The notes: a model not told the origin generated them from the sequence alone. A stretch of DNA of 64,000 nucleotides from Mactra quadrangularis (GCA_025267735.1 CM046298.1:25737866-25801865), one strand, 5' to 3'; counted from the stretch's first letter, positions 11,933-23,807 are shown. Numbers and translations: made by a program.

Positions 11933-12294
11933 TTAAATGTTTATAGTGAGTGAAATAGGTCCTATTGAACTGTTATATATTTACATTCGGTACTGATAAG
12001 CTGGTTTAGATATACTATGTGATTAATGTTTTATTTCCATGATTCTTTCTTTGGAACTGTATATGTTTGTAAATAGTCTGTAACATATTGATGAAGATAG
12101 TAGTTATTTGATAATGACATTATTCACGGTATGAAGCCAGTTTGACTCATCCCGCCTTTCACAACATATAGTTTAAGTCTATAATTAAATATTTGACTAC
12201 AGAGTATTGACGAAGGCATAGAACACAGTTTTTGTAAGAACATAAGTTTTTGCTTATTTTTATCAATTTCTAATGGCTGCCAACAAATTAGACT

Positions 12295-12434
12295 TAAAGC
12301 CATGTCTGTTCTAGTTGATTTTGGTAGATGATGTATTCAGCCAGGCGTTTATATCTTTCTAGACGAAGCATAGTTAGCGTTGATATATTCGACCATAGTT
12401 CAGCCCCGTATAATGCAGATGTTTGACTAAGTAT
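12295..12434 (-). pseudogene. LINE reverse-transcriptase tail fragment
   Basis: On the minus strand a ~45-codon frame contains SALYGAELWSNIS followed by LERYKRLAEYI, like the segment after the RT domain in many non-LTR elements (LYGxELW). It is followed by multiple stops, so only a decayed fragment remains. It lies within the interior of FB1. Confidence 0.5.
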
Positions 12435-12917
12435 ATTTTTAATTATGTGCTACATATGTAAAAGTGTCAGTATAAGTATGTTTTGTTATATTATTGATGA
12501 TGAATTTATAATAAAGTATATCATTTTAACAGTTTTTCTCCTTTTTTTTTGTTTTTTTTTTTATTCTTATCACGAGTCATTATTGTTCCCAGCAGCTATA
12601 AGAATTTTAAAAACTATCTAGAATCATGACAACCTCTGGGTACGAGATTGATCTGTGTAACTGTGCGTATTAGTAATTATAATTTATCTGGAACAAGTTT
12701 GTCATCATATAATCATTTCCCAGAGTTATATGAGGCGTGCAGTACATAGGAAGGAACCTGTGCTGGACTATATAAAAGCAACTTCAAATTAAATCGCTCT
12801 GATCTATTAGCTACTTAGCTCAAGGAAACGCCGATGAGGACACAGAATAGCTGTCTGGAACAAGTTAAACCACTCTAATGTATAAGCTAATTAGCTCAAA
12901 GAAACGGCACAGAAAAG

Positions 12918-13298
12918 CTTAAAAACAACGCACAAACAACACACAAACTGTCAATCACAATTGAGCCTATTTTAATTACTATTTACACACAATTTAATTA
13001 CACTAAGACATAAACTATATATGATGTTGTTAATCACACACATAATGATTTATAATAATAATGGTTATATTTTTTCTTATGGTCCGTATTGTCCCGACAA
13101 TGGTCCGTTTTGTCCCGAGGAGGACACAGTATAACTTAAAAACAACGCACAAACAACACGAAAACTGTTAATCACTATTGAGGCTATTTTAATTACTATT
13201 TACACACAATTTAATTATACTAAGACATAAAAGATATATAAGATGCTATTAATCACGCACATGATAATTTATAATAATAATGATTATATTTTTTCTTA
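12918..13298. repeat. 219-bp tandem duplication at the FB1 right arm
   Basis: A block starting AAAACAACGCACAAACAACA recurs about 219 bp later (12918 and 13138). Each copy runs into TTTTTTCTTATGGTCCG and the arm subrepeats, so the inner end of the right arm has been duplicated once. The first copy carries only two GGTCCG units (13079-13120). Confidence 0.8.
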
Positions 13299-13544
13299 TG
13301 GTCCGTTTTGTCGCGACAATGGTCCGTTTTGTCCCGACTATGGTCCGTTTTGTCCCACAAATATGGTCCGTTTCGTCCCTACTTTGGTCCGTTTTGGCAT
13401 GGTCCGTTTCGTCTCATGGTCCGTTTTGTCCTGGTACCGTTTTTTTCCTGATACGGGATGACTAGATTTTATCATGGTCCATGATCTCCATCGTCAAGAC
13501 GCTTTGAGGACGAAGAAGAAGTTGACGTGCTATATTTTGATAAA

Positions 13545-16500
13545 ATGAATGAGACTAACCTTCTTGTTCGTGGAATACAGATGGTTATTCCAGAACCATG
13601 TTACACGAAAATATTTACAGACTTCGATTTCTTCGATCGTGAGTACATTTTGTGTTATAGTTCTGCATTTTGAGTGTTTGAACTTTCTCTTTACCGGCCT
13701 GTCACTTTGGCCTGTCTGGGGCGTAGACCTTCAACAGTGTTGAACTTTGTTGGGATGTTTTCTTAACCAGAGCAATCTACTTAATTGTTGTATGTTTGTA
13801 CAATTCATTGCAATGTAAGTGGAAGTATTGTCCTTTGTTTTGACATTTACTCTCACAAGCAAATTTGATTTTGATACAGTACCCATAGCCGAGTTAGGGA
13901 CAAAACGGACCATGAGACGAAACGGACCATGACAAAACGGACCAATGTCGGGACAGAACGGACGCATAATAATCTATAATAATAATGTTGATGTTTTTTC
14001 TTATTAAATGTCATACTATTTTCTAATGGTCCGTATTGTCCCGACTATGGTCCGTTTTGTCCCGACTATGGTCCGTTTTGTCCAACAAATATGGTCCGTT
14101 CTGTCCCGACATTGGTCCGTTTTGTCATGGTCCATTTTGTCTCATGGTCCGTTTTGTCCCGGCACTCCCATAGCCATACCTCAGTCTCAGATTGGGTACT
14201 GTCAAATTTTTGTTTAGATAATACACACTCATTGTTTAGCAGATCTTTACAGTGAAATAAATGTCTAGCCTCAAGGTCCATTTTATATTTGGTCAAATGT
14301 TAACAGGACCCACATTATCAACATGAACTGAAGTCTTAGATGAACTATCTTATTATATGCTGCTAAGCCATTGATGTTGATAAGTAAAAAAGATGATGAA
14401 ATATGTAGCAACAACAGATCAATATTTTTTTTTTCTTGTATACTTTTAACTTCGAACAGTTCATGCATTGAAATGATTAAGTCATACTTATATCATTGTG
14501 ATGTTAAGTGTTAAAGTGATACGTTTTTCTTTCAATCTTAATTTTCTATGTTGTTTCCTTGTTGTCAAAACCACAAACTTGATGTTACATGAACATATAA
14601 TTAGTGTCAATCACCTACATAATGTGACATATTGCTAGCTATCAGTTTAAAGCTTTATGGTAACATTTGCCCATTAATCTATTCATTAAACATTGTACAT
14701 TCATCAAGAAGACCGAGGGGAGAGAACTGCAAATATAAGAAAAAATATTAAATTAGCAGAACTTTGTGAAGTTTGTCTATAAAATCAGGAGTGGATGCAG
14801 GATTTTTTTGTGGGGGGGGGAAACTTTCAAACCACAACCACATTATACACTTTAGCAGTATAATTTAACATCCATTTGATTATGTTAAGCACAAAGGGGA
14901 GCGAAGTGAGCCCTAGTATATTGCTTAGTAAAATGACTAATAGTAAAAAATACACTTATAGACAGGTACATTTTGTAAATTCCAGGGGGGTCCAGACCTC
15001 CCTGATCCCCCACTAGATCAGCCTATAAAAATGTGTTGCTAAAGTGATATACCCAACCAAAAAAATAATGAATTTTTGTATGGTATAATTCCTCTTATAT
15101 CTGTTGTATTAATTCTTCCTATGGCAATTTAATAATGTTTATTTGTTTCAGTGGATTGCTTCAAAATTGTGATAAGTAAATGTCTTGGTTATTCAATAAT
15201 ACTGGGAGCAGTTTTAGGTAAGCTTTGAAATCACTCTTACTGTGCTTATTCTATTGATAGGTTAGTTGATGAAATTGCATTCCTATCTTTACTCTCAGAA
15301 AATGGATTTTGTTGTCATACGGTGTTGATATTGTATGTATCTTCAGTTAAAATGTTCCTTTTTATATAATAAATGATAATACATGAATATATGAATGATA
15401 CGTATGTACCCTGGTACCCTGGTATCAATCCATGGTTAGTGTCATATCATATCTCTGCTACATGTATACAAATGTAGTTCTAAACTTAAACCAACTTAAT
15501 GTAGGTGCAACATAATAAAGTCAAACTGGAATCAAACCCTAAAACTTCAGAGTCATTAACAGACACACACCTATGAGGTCGTTAAAGCTGGCTTAAAGAC
15601 AAGGGAAAACTACCAGTGCCATTTAATTGCCTTAGTCAATAAGCCTGATGTCGGTATTGGAGTGGAAATTATTTCAAGCTGATGAAATTGTTTGTTTACT
15701 TAGTTGCTAATTTTGTCCATTACTATAAAGCATAATGAATTAGTGCTCATAAAGAATATGGCGATGGCTTGTTTTATAGACCAGTTCATGGATGACGTCA
15801 CAAGCACCTGCTACCTATATTTATCTGATTTACTGGTTGGCAGAAAAAAAACAATGTTTACATACATTTGATAGCAGCAGAATTTTTAAATCATGATAAC
15901 TTTTTTATTTGAAGGCCGATTTTTATGATATTTATATTGATAGAAAGCTTTTAAAATTCATATTTTTAAAATATAAAGAGATTGCCAAAATTTTGATTTG
16001 AAAAAAGATATATTAGGTGATTTAAACCTGTCTTTTGAACAATCTTCTTGCCGGTTTGAAGCACTAGGTTTAAACACTCGCTAATAAAAACGATTCTGTT
16101 TTGACAAATAATTTTAAAATATTCAAAATATGAATTTCAAGACCTTTTTAATGATATAAGATACTAAATTGTTTGATGAAAAATTACTTAGTAATTGCAG
16201 TTTTAAAGTTACTATATATGTTTTACATTTATCTACTCGCTATCATTTCTTGCCAACCATCAAATGGTTACCTGTATTTCTTATCAGCTACTTGTTACTA
16301 TTTATAGACTTCATAACAATAACAATGAACTGGTTTATACCTCTGCTACTTATAAGTTTAAAATAACTTATTAATCCACATTTTAAGTATGTTATCTTTT
16401 TTGTAGTGAAACTACCACAGATTTTAAAGATTATAAATTCTAAGAGTGGTAAAGGTATCAGCATATTTAGTGTTCTATTTGAACTAGTAGCTATCTCTTC

Positions 16501-19352
16501 AAACATGACATATTGTATCGCTAATGCTTTTCCATTTAGGTAAGTCATTAAAAGATTTTTGTGCTATTTCTTTCTTTTGTATCTAGATTGGTCAACTGAT
16601 GCTTCTAGAGATCATGTAAAAAGAAAGATTAATTGCATGTTAAGCTGGATTTTTCATCGAAAAAAGTCGGCTAATAGTTTGATGAAACACGGGGCGGTTG
16701 GTTGGGCGTCTGGTGTCGTTACCAATTGCGTTAAAGTTTTTCTTTTCCATATATTTCTGCCTTTTATTGTCAGATCATTATAAAACTTCATACAATAATA
16801 GCATGCCATGTGATGAACAGAATTAGAGAGAGAGTAACCACAACTCTACCTGCCTTTATTATGGATTATTTCCCATTGTAATTTTTGCGTTAAAATTTTT
16901 TAATCCGGCTGTAATGTGGTCTCTACATTACATTTCTTGTATAGTTGTAAGTTTTATGCTGATGCATATTCAACAACTTGCAGTTATTATCAGTGTTCAT
17001 CAAACTACTGTTATCTATCAATTTCTCTGAAGATACTTTAACTTAAACACACTGACACAACAATTTTACATGACCCATGTAGGTACTAGGTATCCATTTA
17101 AACCTGGATGGATTAAAGCAATTGTAGGTGAATTTCTTGCTTTTGGACATTAGCACTGCCCTTGGTTAGGTTGGAACCTGATATTTCTTGTTTGGTAAGA
17201 GCCCCTCCTACCCATGGATTTCTTCTACTCCTAAATACAATTTACAAAATTTGAATATGAAAATAGTTGTCTAAACAGGTCATTAAAGCAGCAATCACCA
17301 TAGCTTACAAGTCTGTCTTTATTGTTGAAAGGGATTTTTTTTACTTTTTTTACTGGTTGATGCCTTAACTAAACAGTGGTTGTCTCAAATTACCAGACAC
17401 ATACTTATTGCATAGACTGTAAATATGTAGCAAAAAAAACACAGAAAACTCTGTTTATCAGTCTACAAAATTAGTGGGTTTCCAGTTGCTCAAGACAATC
17501 ACTTTTTAGTTTGGGCAACCAAAATTTCTTATGTTCAACCTAACTTCTACAAACAAGAGATTGTGCTTGAGTCTAAATTGACCTGTTAGGGCAACCACTT
17601 TCATATCCTAATTTCGTTGACTGAAATGTGATATGCCGCGGCCAAGGCGTAGTGGTTAGCATGTCTGACTTCGAATCCGGAGATCGCGGGTTCGAAACCT
17701 GGTCGCGGCAGGTCATACCCTATACATTAGTCGTCGGCCTCGTGGTAGGATAAGATAGTACTGGTGATAGAAAAAGTGTCCAGGAAACCTATAGGAGGAA
17801 GAGCTGGCCGTCGTGTATATGACCTATGTATGTGTTGAATGCAACATTAAAAAAAACAAAAACAAAAAAAAGATATATGATATGGTTCCATTTCAGTTCC
17901 TATGGTGAAGCTATATTTCTATGTATCCAGACATCTCTGGTAATGTTTCTAGTCTTGTTTTATGGTAACAATATAATGGGATCTATTCTGTTTATGTTAT
18001 CATATATTGGTATAATGACTTATCTACTTTCACCTGTGGCTCCGCTAGCATTGATTGAAACGCTACAAGGATTTAATATTATATTAGTTATAGTCAGTAA
18101 GGTAAGACTAAGAAACTATTTTATTATTCAATGCACCTTTTCACAAAAATTCTTACGAAAAAAGTCATTGTGAGTCAATTCCATATTTTTTTCAGTTCAA
18201 AGTCAAAAGGAGTATAAACATAACTATGATTGTGGTGTTCAAAAGGTGTATAATGTTCTATATAATTCAATAATATTAGAAATTGATTGTCCAAAAATTG
18301 GCTGTTTTATGAATACTTATTTCTTTGAATGATTACTTATAATGACATGAATGATATTTATTGTAAGATTTTTTGTGAAAAGCGCCAATGGACTTTAAAA
18401 AAGGCTTCAAGTACATATATCAAAAGCCCTGCTACTGACTGTAAAATGGTGTATTACAATTAAGGTGTATTTTTCTGTGGTAAAGGTGGCTGACTTTTAA
18501 TTCTCTGTAACTAATCAATGATGAAGGATCATGAGACTGAGCGCAACTATAATGCACTGCTTAAGATTTGTAATTCTGTTCTGTAAATTTTTGAAATTAT
18601 CCTTTAATGGATTTCAAGCTACACATCTAACTTGTAGATTTTAGTAAGCCGGTTTTTTAGCCTACTAAAGTTATGTCTATCCTATTGAGGGCTAAATAGA
18701 GGCACATACGATCTTCGTTTGTGGCTCTTATACATATATATAGAGAGAAAGGTACACAACTCTTTCAGACAAAAATCACCCCAACTTATTGTCTTCATGT
18801 ATGCTTTAAATATCACTTATACAGACAAACACTGATACACAATCGAAAAAATGATTTATCTACATAATAATAAGCCTAAATGCTTCATATAGTGTCATAT
18901 TTTTTTTTAATACATGTACAACCAACAATTTGTGACTTTAAACTTGGCAATGATGTGACTCTCGGTGCACTACATTTGTTCAGAAGTGATCTTCGTCAAA
19001 TCAACAATAATGATTAAATTTGCACTTGATGGCCACCATAGTACTTAAAATATGTTGAATTGCAGCTTTATGCAGCCAGTATTACATTACATTATAAAAT
19101 AATTTATTAAATTCAATGTTCAAATTTCTATTTCAGCTTATTCAAGTATATTCCAATTTCCAAAATGGCAGCACAGGACAACTTTCTGCAATCACTGTTG
19201 GTCTGATATTCTTGGGATCAGTTGCTAGGATATTTACATCTATTCAAGAAACAGGGGACTCATTAGTCATTCTATCATATGCTAGTGCTGCTGTATGTAA
19301 TGCTATGTTAGTCGGTCAAATGGTATACTACAGTAAACCTAAAAAAGACTAG
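13545..19352 (+). CDS. MPDU1: Mannose-P-dolichol utilization defect 1 protein
   Basis: Five coding exons: 13545-13638, 15152-15217, 16407-16539, 17897-18101 and 19137-19352, giving 237 codons with GT-AG introns and a continuous frame (human about 247 residues). MPDU1 is a multi-pass ER membrane protein of the PQ-loop family, required for normal use of dolichol-phosphate mannose and glucose in N-glycan, GPI-anchor and related pathways. Exon 1 encodes MNETNLLV...FTDFDFFD, matching the vertebrate N terminus that ends in NFFD. The first PQ-loop motif is VKLPQ at residues 54-58 followed by SKSGKGIS. The second is degenerate, LIQVYSNFQNGSTGQLS at 167-183, followed by the conserved ARIFTSIQETGD. The C terminus is lysine-rich (KPKKD). 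The start was chosen because an ATG with family similarity begins there. A foldback element ends 112 bp upstream, another lies in intron 1, and a SINE abuts exon 4. Convergent with SRP72. Confidence 0.95.
13897..14160. mobile_element. Short foldback element FB2 in MPDU1 intron 1
   Basis: A left arm of ~73 bp and right arm of ~135 bp are made of the same GGTCCGTTTTGTCCC units as FB1, in inverted orientation around a short AT-rich spacer that keeps the FB1 inner motif AATAATAATG and TTTTTTCTTAT. The flanks share CCCATAGCC on both sides, a few bases away from the arms, which may mark a target duplication. Confidence 0.85.
14786..15026. mobile_element. GGATCC-ended MITE copy in MPDU1 intron 1
   Basis: Shares both ends with 55708-55987: left GGAGTGGATGCAGGATTTTT followed by a G-run, right a GGGGGGTCCAGACCTCC-type segment followed by CCCCCACTAGATCAGCCTAT. 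The ends are imperfect inverted repeats (G-GGATCCAG / CTAGATCCGCC). Non-coding and degraded. Confidence 0.7.
16797..16878 (+). repeat. Dispersed ~75-bp repeat, copy 1
   Basis: The segment ATGCCATGTGATGAACAGAA followed by AACCACAACTCTACCTG and TTTATTATGGATTATTTCCC recurs inverted at 26632-26702 in an SRP72 intron. Probably one end of a longer non-autonomous element. Confidence 0.6.
17080..17190 (+). repeat. Dispersed GGTACCCATTTACACCTGG-type repeat
   Basis: Diverged copy of the block at 54315-54430: GGTATCCATTTAAACCTGGA, then a GAATTTCTTGC segment, then TAGCACTGCCCTTGGTT. This widespread invertebrate repeat is usually SINE-like; I cannot define its ends. Confidence 0.5.
17636..17877 (+). mobile_element. 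tRNA-derived SINE 5' of MPDU1 exon 4
   Basis: A tRNA-like head (A box about AAGGCGTAGTGGTTAGC, B box GGTTCGAAACC) can fold with an acceptor TGCCGCG/CGCGGCA and an anticodon-like loop CTTCGAA (Arg-TCG type). The body shares blocks with the SINE at 9924-10200. The tail is A-rich (AAAAAAAACAAAAAC). TGATATG at 17629-17635 and 17878-17884 is the likely target duplication. Exon 4 begins at 17897, so only 12 bp separate the duplication from the exon. Confidence 0.88.
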
Positions 19353-19404
19353 ACTAGAGCACTCATTATTTATAAATAACTGTATTAGTTTTTTTCCAAT
19401 TTAG

Positions 19405-19410
19405 AATAAA
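19405..19410 (+). terminator. Candidate MPDU1 polyadenylation signal
   Basis: AATAAA 53 nt after the MPDU1 stop codon, preceded by a T-rich stretch. It is the first canonical signal downstream. Confidence 0.5.
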
Positions 19411-20471
19411 TTAGACTAATTATTTTATCAAACCAGGGTCAGTGAAATCTTAAAATTGTTTACTTGTCAGTTCTTGCCAACTGGTAAAGTTACTTGTCGG
19501 TTTGAACATTATAGAATAAAAATATTGAAAATCAACTTGTCTATACTTGCCTTGGGACAACACGGACAATACGGACGATTGATTTTGCCGCCCCTGCAAA
19601 CAATGCATTTATTTGTATTTTTACTGAATATTTTTTATTTACCAATAGGATGTTAAGGTAGAATTCCCCTGGTACAAAATTATGTTCATGACCCAAGACA
19701 GGTACTCAGAAAATTAGTATCTAGCAGTACATTTTTTAAAGGTTTTTAACCATGTCCTTGTTCAAACTTGTACTTTGAAACTGTTATTTAGTATGATGAA
19801 ATTGATTTATAAAAATAATGACTCGGCAAAAATAATCATCAAAATTCAAGAATTGTAGTAAATTTCTTTTGCTTTCAAACTTTTGTGGGTACTGTATGTT
19901 AGTGACTGTAAATAGGCTTTGGGGAAATTCTATCTTAAATTTATTTTGGATATGGTTTGTGCCAATTTTTTTTCTAAGACAATTATATTGTTTATTGTCA
20001 TCACTAGAAATGCAGAACTAAACTATCATTTAAGGGTCACTGTTATACTTGTTATATAGAAGTTATTACATTGTTTTTTGTTGGTAAAATTATTACACTA
20101 CTGATTTTAAGCCTCACATACGTGTTGTTGTTAATGAGTCACATTTCCATGTAAGTTTTTTTGTCTTGTTATTTGTCAGTCATGTACAGAATGCATTATT
20201 GAATATTTTTTGTATTTTCTCAAGCAGTTAACTATTTATGTCAATATGGTGTCCGTTTGTTCTCAAATGATTAAGTTTGAATTGTTTCACAGTGACTGAA
20301 TATATTCTTATATAAATATGAAGGCGATTGGTCTCACAATGTTTTGAAAACAGCATGTAGAAATTTTGTATGAATATGTCTCTGTAATTTTATGACTCAT
20401 TTTAAAAGTGGGACATAAGACAATATGATAATAAGGCACGATGACTTTAAACTTGTATTTCAATTGATTAT
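19411..20471. other. Intergenic stretch downstream of MPDU1
   Basis: AT-rich, no gene and no repeat with clear ends recognised. May include an extended 3' UTR. Confidence 0.5.
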
Positions 20472-20730
20472 ATTGTGCGTAAAGTTTGACCCCGATCTGA
20501 CCTTTCACATTTGCATCTAATAATTATCTACACATATCCCGATGAAAATCAGTACCACGCCTAATCTACACTTCGGCAGTGATTGTAAAATTATAGAAGT
20601 ATGTTGATGTGTTAAATTTCAACACATTCTTCACTGCCAAGGTATAATCGAGCATGAATACTACATTCGTATTCAATGTAATTAATATTTTTGCATAAAG
20701 GTCAGGTCAGGGTCAAACTTTACGCACAAT
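20472..20730. mobile_element. MITE with GTGCGTAAAGTTTGACC termini
   Basis: Terminal inverted repeats of about 30 bp start ATTGTGCGTAAAGTTTGACC on the left and are mirrored on the right (GGGTCAAACTTTACGCACAA). The interior has a conserved block CCACGCCTAATCTACACTTC and GTTAAATTTCAACACAT. A diverged copy is at about 22345-22600. Target duplication not resolved. Confidence 0.85.
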
Positions 20731-21368
20731 ACAATAGCTTTGAACTGTAGACATATATGTAGTACAATACTGTCTGTGTCATTATCTGTGTGTCAAGCAT
20801 ATTTTCCCAGCTGGCTTGCCACTATCATCTGTTGCTATTTCCATGGTTATATGACAACTCTTGCATGGACATTCCATTAATTTATGACCAGCTGACACCT
20901 TGTGCATAATCAACATTATATACAGCTACATTATATCATTAAATGTGTTCATTTGAGAAAATGTTGATAGAGTATACTTGTATTTGATACTGTGCAATGT
21001 ACCTTGATAATAAAAGTATATACATGAACAAGTGAATAAAAATGAAATATGTTTAAGATTTAGTTTGTTATAACTGTGGTTGTCAGTCTTGTACATTTTA
21101 ATGTGTAATAAAATCTTGGTCCTTGTAAGATACTTAGAAACAGGTGTGACCAAGTGGTTTTGATAATCATCTGGCCATCATTCTCATGCCCAGAGGCTAT
21201 CAGGATTCTGGATACTAGATACAAGAATGCTTGCTATCAGCTCTGCATTGGTTCTAATCATATAAAACTCATTTCATTGTTAATGTTTTTTGTGTGCATC
21301 AATCCCTTATTACTTATAACATGATGACCAAGGAAGAGTTATACATCTTACTTTTGAGTACTTGTTTC

Positions 21369-21725
21369 TAGGGCTGCAACTTTTCACTGGAAAATCGATT
21401 TGATGCAATTCGATTTGTTTTCTTTCAATAAAGTAGTACTCATGTAGTTTATTCTAAATGTACAGTAATGCATTCATTTGACTTATAGCGAAAAAAAAGA
21501 CTGTTACTTAAATTTTCTACACTTTTCAGAACAAGATCATTCAAGCAAATGATTTTTAATTCTGATTTATTTATCACTAGTATATCATTCAAACTGAAAG
21601 TCTTAAATCCTTGTTACTTTTATAGACAAGTTTAAAGATGGGTATTGAATTTAAAAAGCAGGTTTGAAATCAAAGCACCTTAGCAAACAATTTTCAATGT
21701 ATCGAATCTAATTGTTGCAGCCCTA
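21369..21725. mobile_element. hAT-type MITE
   Basis: Starts TAGGGCTGCAAC and ends GTTGCAGCCCTA, a typical hAT-like terminal inverted repeat. CTTGTTTC precedes the left end and CTTGTTTT lies three bases after the right end, a possible imperfect 8-bp target duplication. No coding capacity. Confidence 0.7.
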
Positions 21726-21837
21726 TATCTTGTTTTATGATCAAGATGATATTTACATGATTTGGAAGTCTATAGTCTTGGGCAACACTTAAAGCATTTG
21801 AATCAGTAGACCAGTAGTTTGTGACGTATTTCCGATT

Positions 21838-22230
21838 TTGGGGTCTGGCCCCACCCCCTTTCCCTGGGTTGCTATAAAGTGGTCTCAAACCCTCTGCACC
21901 GACCAAGGGCAGTGCACTGGGGGTAGTGCCATTCTCTATATATATTCTATATAGTACGCTACAGAGTCCATATATAATTCTATGCGCTCACAAAGGATCT
22001 ACACAGACCTACTTGGGGTTTTGGAGTAGGGACCCGCTTCCTACCCCAAGAGTTTCTATGTAGGGGGTCCCGAACCCTCTGGACCAACCAAGTGCAGTGC
22101 ACTGGGGGTAGCGCCATTCACTCAATAGTCTTTATAGCACTCAGTTGATTTACACAGACCTGCCCCCCCCTTACCCAGGGGTTGCTATAGGGGGGGGTCT
22201 CTAACCCTCTGGACAAAGGGTGGTGCACAT
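21838..22230. repeat. G/C-rich tandem repeat, three diverged copies
   Basis: Three units begin near 21838, 22030 and 22167. Each has the order: CCC-rich tract, GGTTGCTATA-type segment, GGGTCTC-AACCCTCTG, and, in the first two, GTGCACTGGGGGTAG followed by GCCATTC. Unit lengths are unequal (about 190 and 140 bp). Confidence 0.7.
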
Positions 22231-22344
22231 GTATTATATAGTACTCTATGCACAAAGAGTGGATGTATAAATGAGCTAGTTGGGCGAATCACATTAATCG
22301 ACGTTAATCCAACAAAATACAAACATGTACACACAGTATCATAC

Positions 22345-22600
22345 ATATGTATAGTGCGTAGTTAGACACCGATCTGACCTTTTACATTTGCATCTAATAA
22401 TTATCTACCCATATCCTGATGAAAATCAGAACCACGCCTATTCTACACTTCGGCAGCAATTGTAAGTATGTATATAAATGCGTTAAATTTCAACACATAA
22501 TCCTCACAGCCACTGTCTAATCGAGGATTAATGCTACATTCTTATTCAATGTGATGAATATTCTTGCATGAAGGTCAGGTCGGGGTCAAACTTTACAGAA
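22345..22600. mobile_element. Second copy of the GTGCGTAAAGTTTGACC MITE
   Basis: Co-linear with 20472-20730 (CGATCTGACCTTTTACATTT, CTACACTTCGGCAG, GTTAAATTTCAACACAT, GGTCAGGTCGGGGTCAAACT), but the outer ends are mutated, so it is an older copy. Confidence 0.8.
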
Positions 22601-22716
22601 AATACATAGAAAACAAAACATGGAGTGTTTAAATGATCCAATTTTATTACCTTTCAAAATTCCTATTTTTATTCATAACAAATATTCATAACAAAAATAA
22701 TATAAATTATTCAGGA

Positions 22717-22964
22717 ATTTAATGCCATCAATAATTACCTTTATGCTTTTGAAACAGTGTGATTTGTTTTTAGCCTTTTCAATTACTTGAGAAAAAAATT
22801 ATAGACATGTAAATGCATGACCAATACAATTGTATAAAGTATCTTTACTCCTCTTTTAAATGTTACAATCTATCATAACTATTCTAAACCATATAGACAT
22901 CTGAAATAAAATTTAATTGTAAAAAACAGCTTTTCAAAAAGCATAAAGGTATTTTTGGTTGGCT
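22717..22964. mobile_element. CAGTGCCATCC-family MITE, old copy
   Basis: Same internal order as the copies at 29581-29849 and 61398-61661 (AATTACCTTTA near the left end, AATGTTACAATCTAT in the middle, TAAAGGTA near the right end). The outermost bases are decayed (TGCCATCAATAATTACC ... GGTATTTTTGGTTGGC). Confidence 0.7.
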
Positions 22965-23807
22965 AAGTAGATATAATTGAACAAGTGAAAGATAACTTTG
23001 TACAGTCCACAGACAATGAAGAGACTGATTGATCAAAGCAATGCTGTGTCAGCAGACTTTCATAGGTACTGTTTTCTTTCAATATCAAACTAAAACTTTA
23101 TATTGTGTACTACTGCATTGCTTGTTCAATGCTAGATCACTTTTTGTGATGAAAAATGTAATACACATGCAAATGGTATCAGATATTATGAGACACCCTG
23201 TTTCATACATAACATTAGAATATTATATTATAGGGTACTGAACCATTCAATAATTTGTCATTTTATCATGGAAGGATACGACTTACTGTTAAATTCTGTT
23301 TTATCAACTGTGAGCACCCAAGTACTGTAGCCAATTTTCAAATCAGCAGGATTAACATATGCCCCACTAACAGATGAAATTGAACACCAAAGCCAGAAAT
23401 CCATCTAATATTGCAGAATACAAAATCTAACATGCTTAGCATAAAATGAATTTGTGCTTCAAATATATATAAATTTATCATAAAAATTAAATGTCATACT
23501 TCAACAATCTATCTGATATTGTCAGACATAAAATCCATAATAAATACAAAAACATCATAGAACAATATACTCATATTGCATCATGATTTTTCATAATATT
23601 CAAAATTCTATGAACATCTTATGGCATGGCTGAAAACTGCATGTTTTCAATAATTCTGAATTTCATGATTTAATATCTTTTGAAGTTTTTTCTCTTTTTC
23701 AGGGTCCAAAATTCCTGAAATTTAGGACAAGTCCCCAAAGATTTTACCCATGTCTGAGTAATATTTCATTTATTTAATCTGAGAAATCATAAATGTTTCA
23801 CTGTTTC

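Larger units (their letters stand above)
11239..13432. mobile_element. Foldback element FB1 with subrepeat-built inverted ends
   Basis: The left arm (about 11239-11390) and right arm (about 13284-13432) are near-perfect reverse complements of ~150 bp. Each arm is a chain of ~20-bp units GGTCCGTTTTGTCCCGACWA, with the same order of variants (CCCACAA, CCCTACT, GGCAT, CTCAT) on both sides. The interior carries a possible exon-like frame (11696-11932), a LINE fragment (12295-12434, -) and a 219-bp tandem duplication next to the right arm. A second, short copy lies at 13897-14160. The right arm ends 112 bp before the MPDU1 start codon. Confidence 0.85.

Noticed and set aside
13243..13465. Open frames such as MVRFVPTMVRFVP
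   Set aside because: Translation of the GGTCCGTTTTGTCCC subrepeats of the foldback arm; not a protein.
17636..17710. Arg tRNA gene (anticodon TCG)
   Set aside because: The fold is plausible, but it is the head of a SINE with a tail and target duplication inside an MPDU1 intron.
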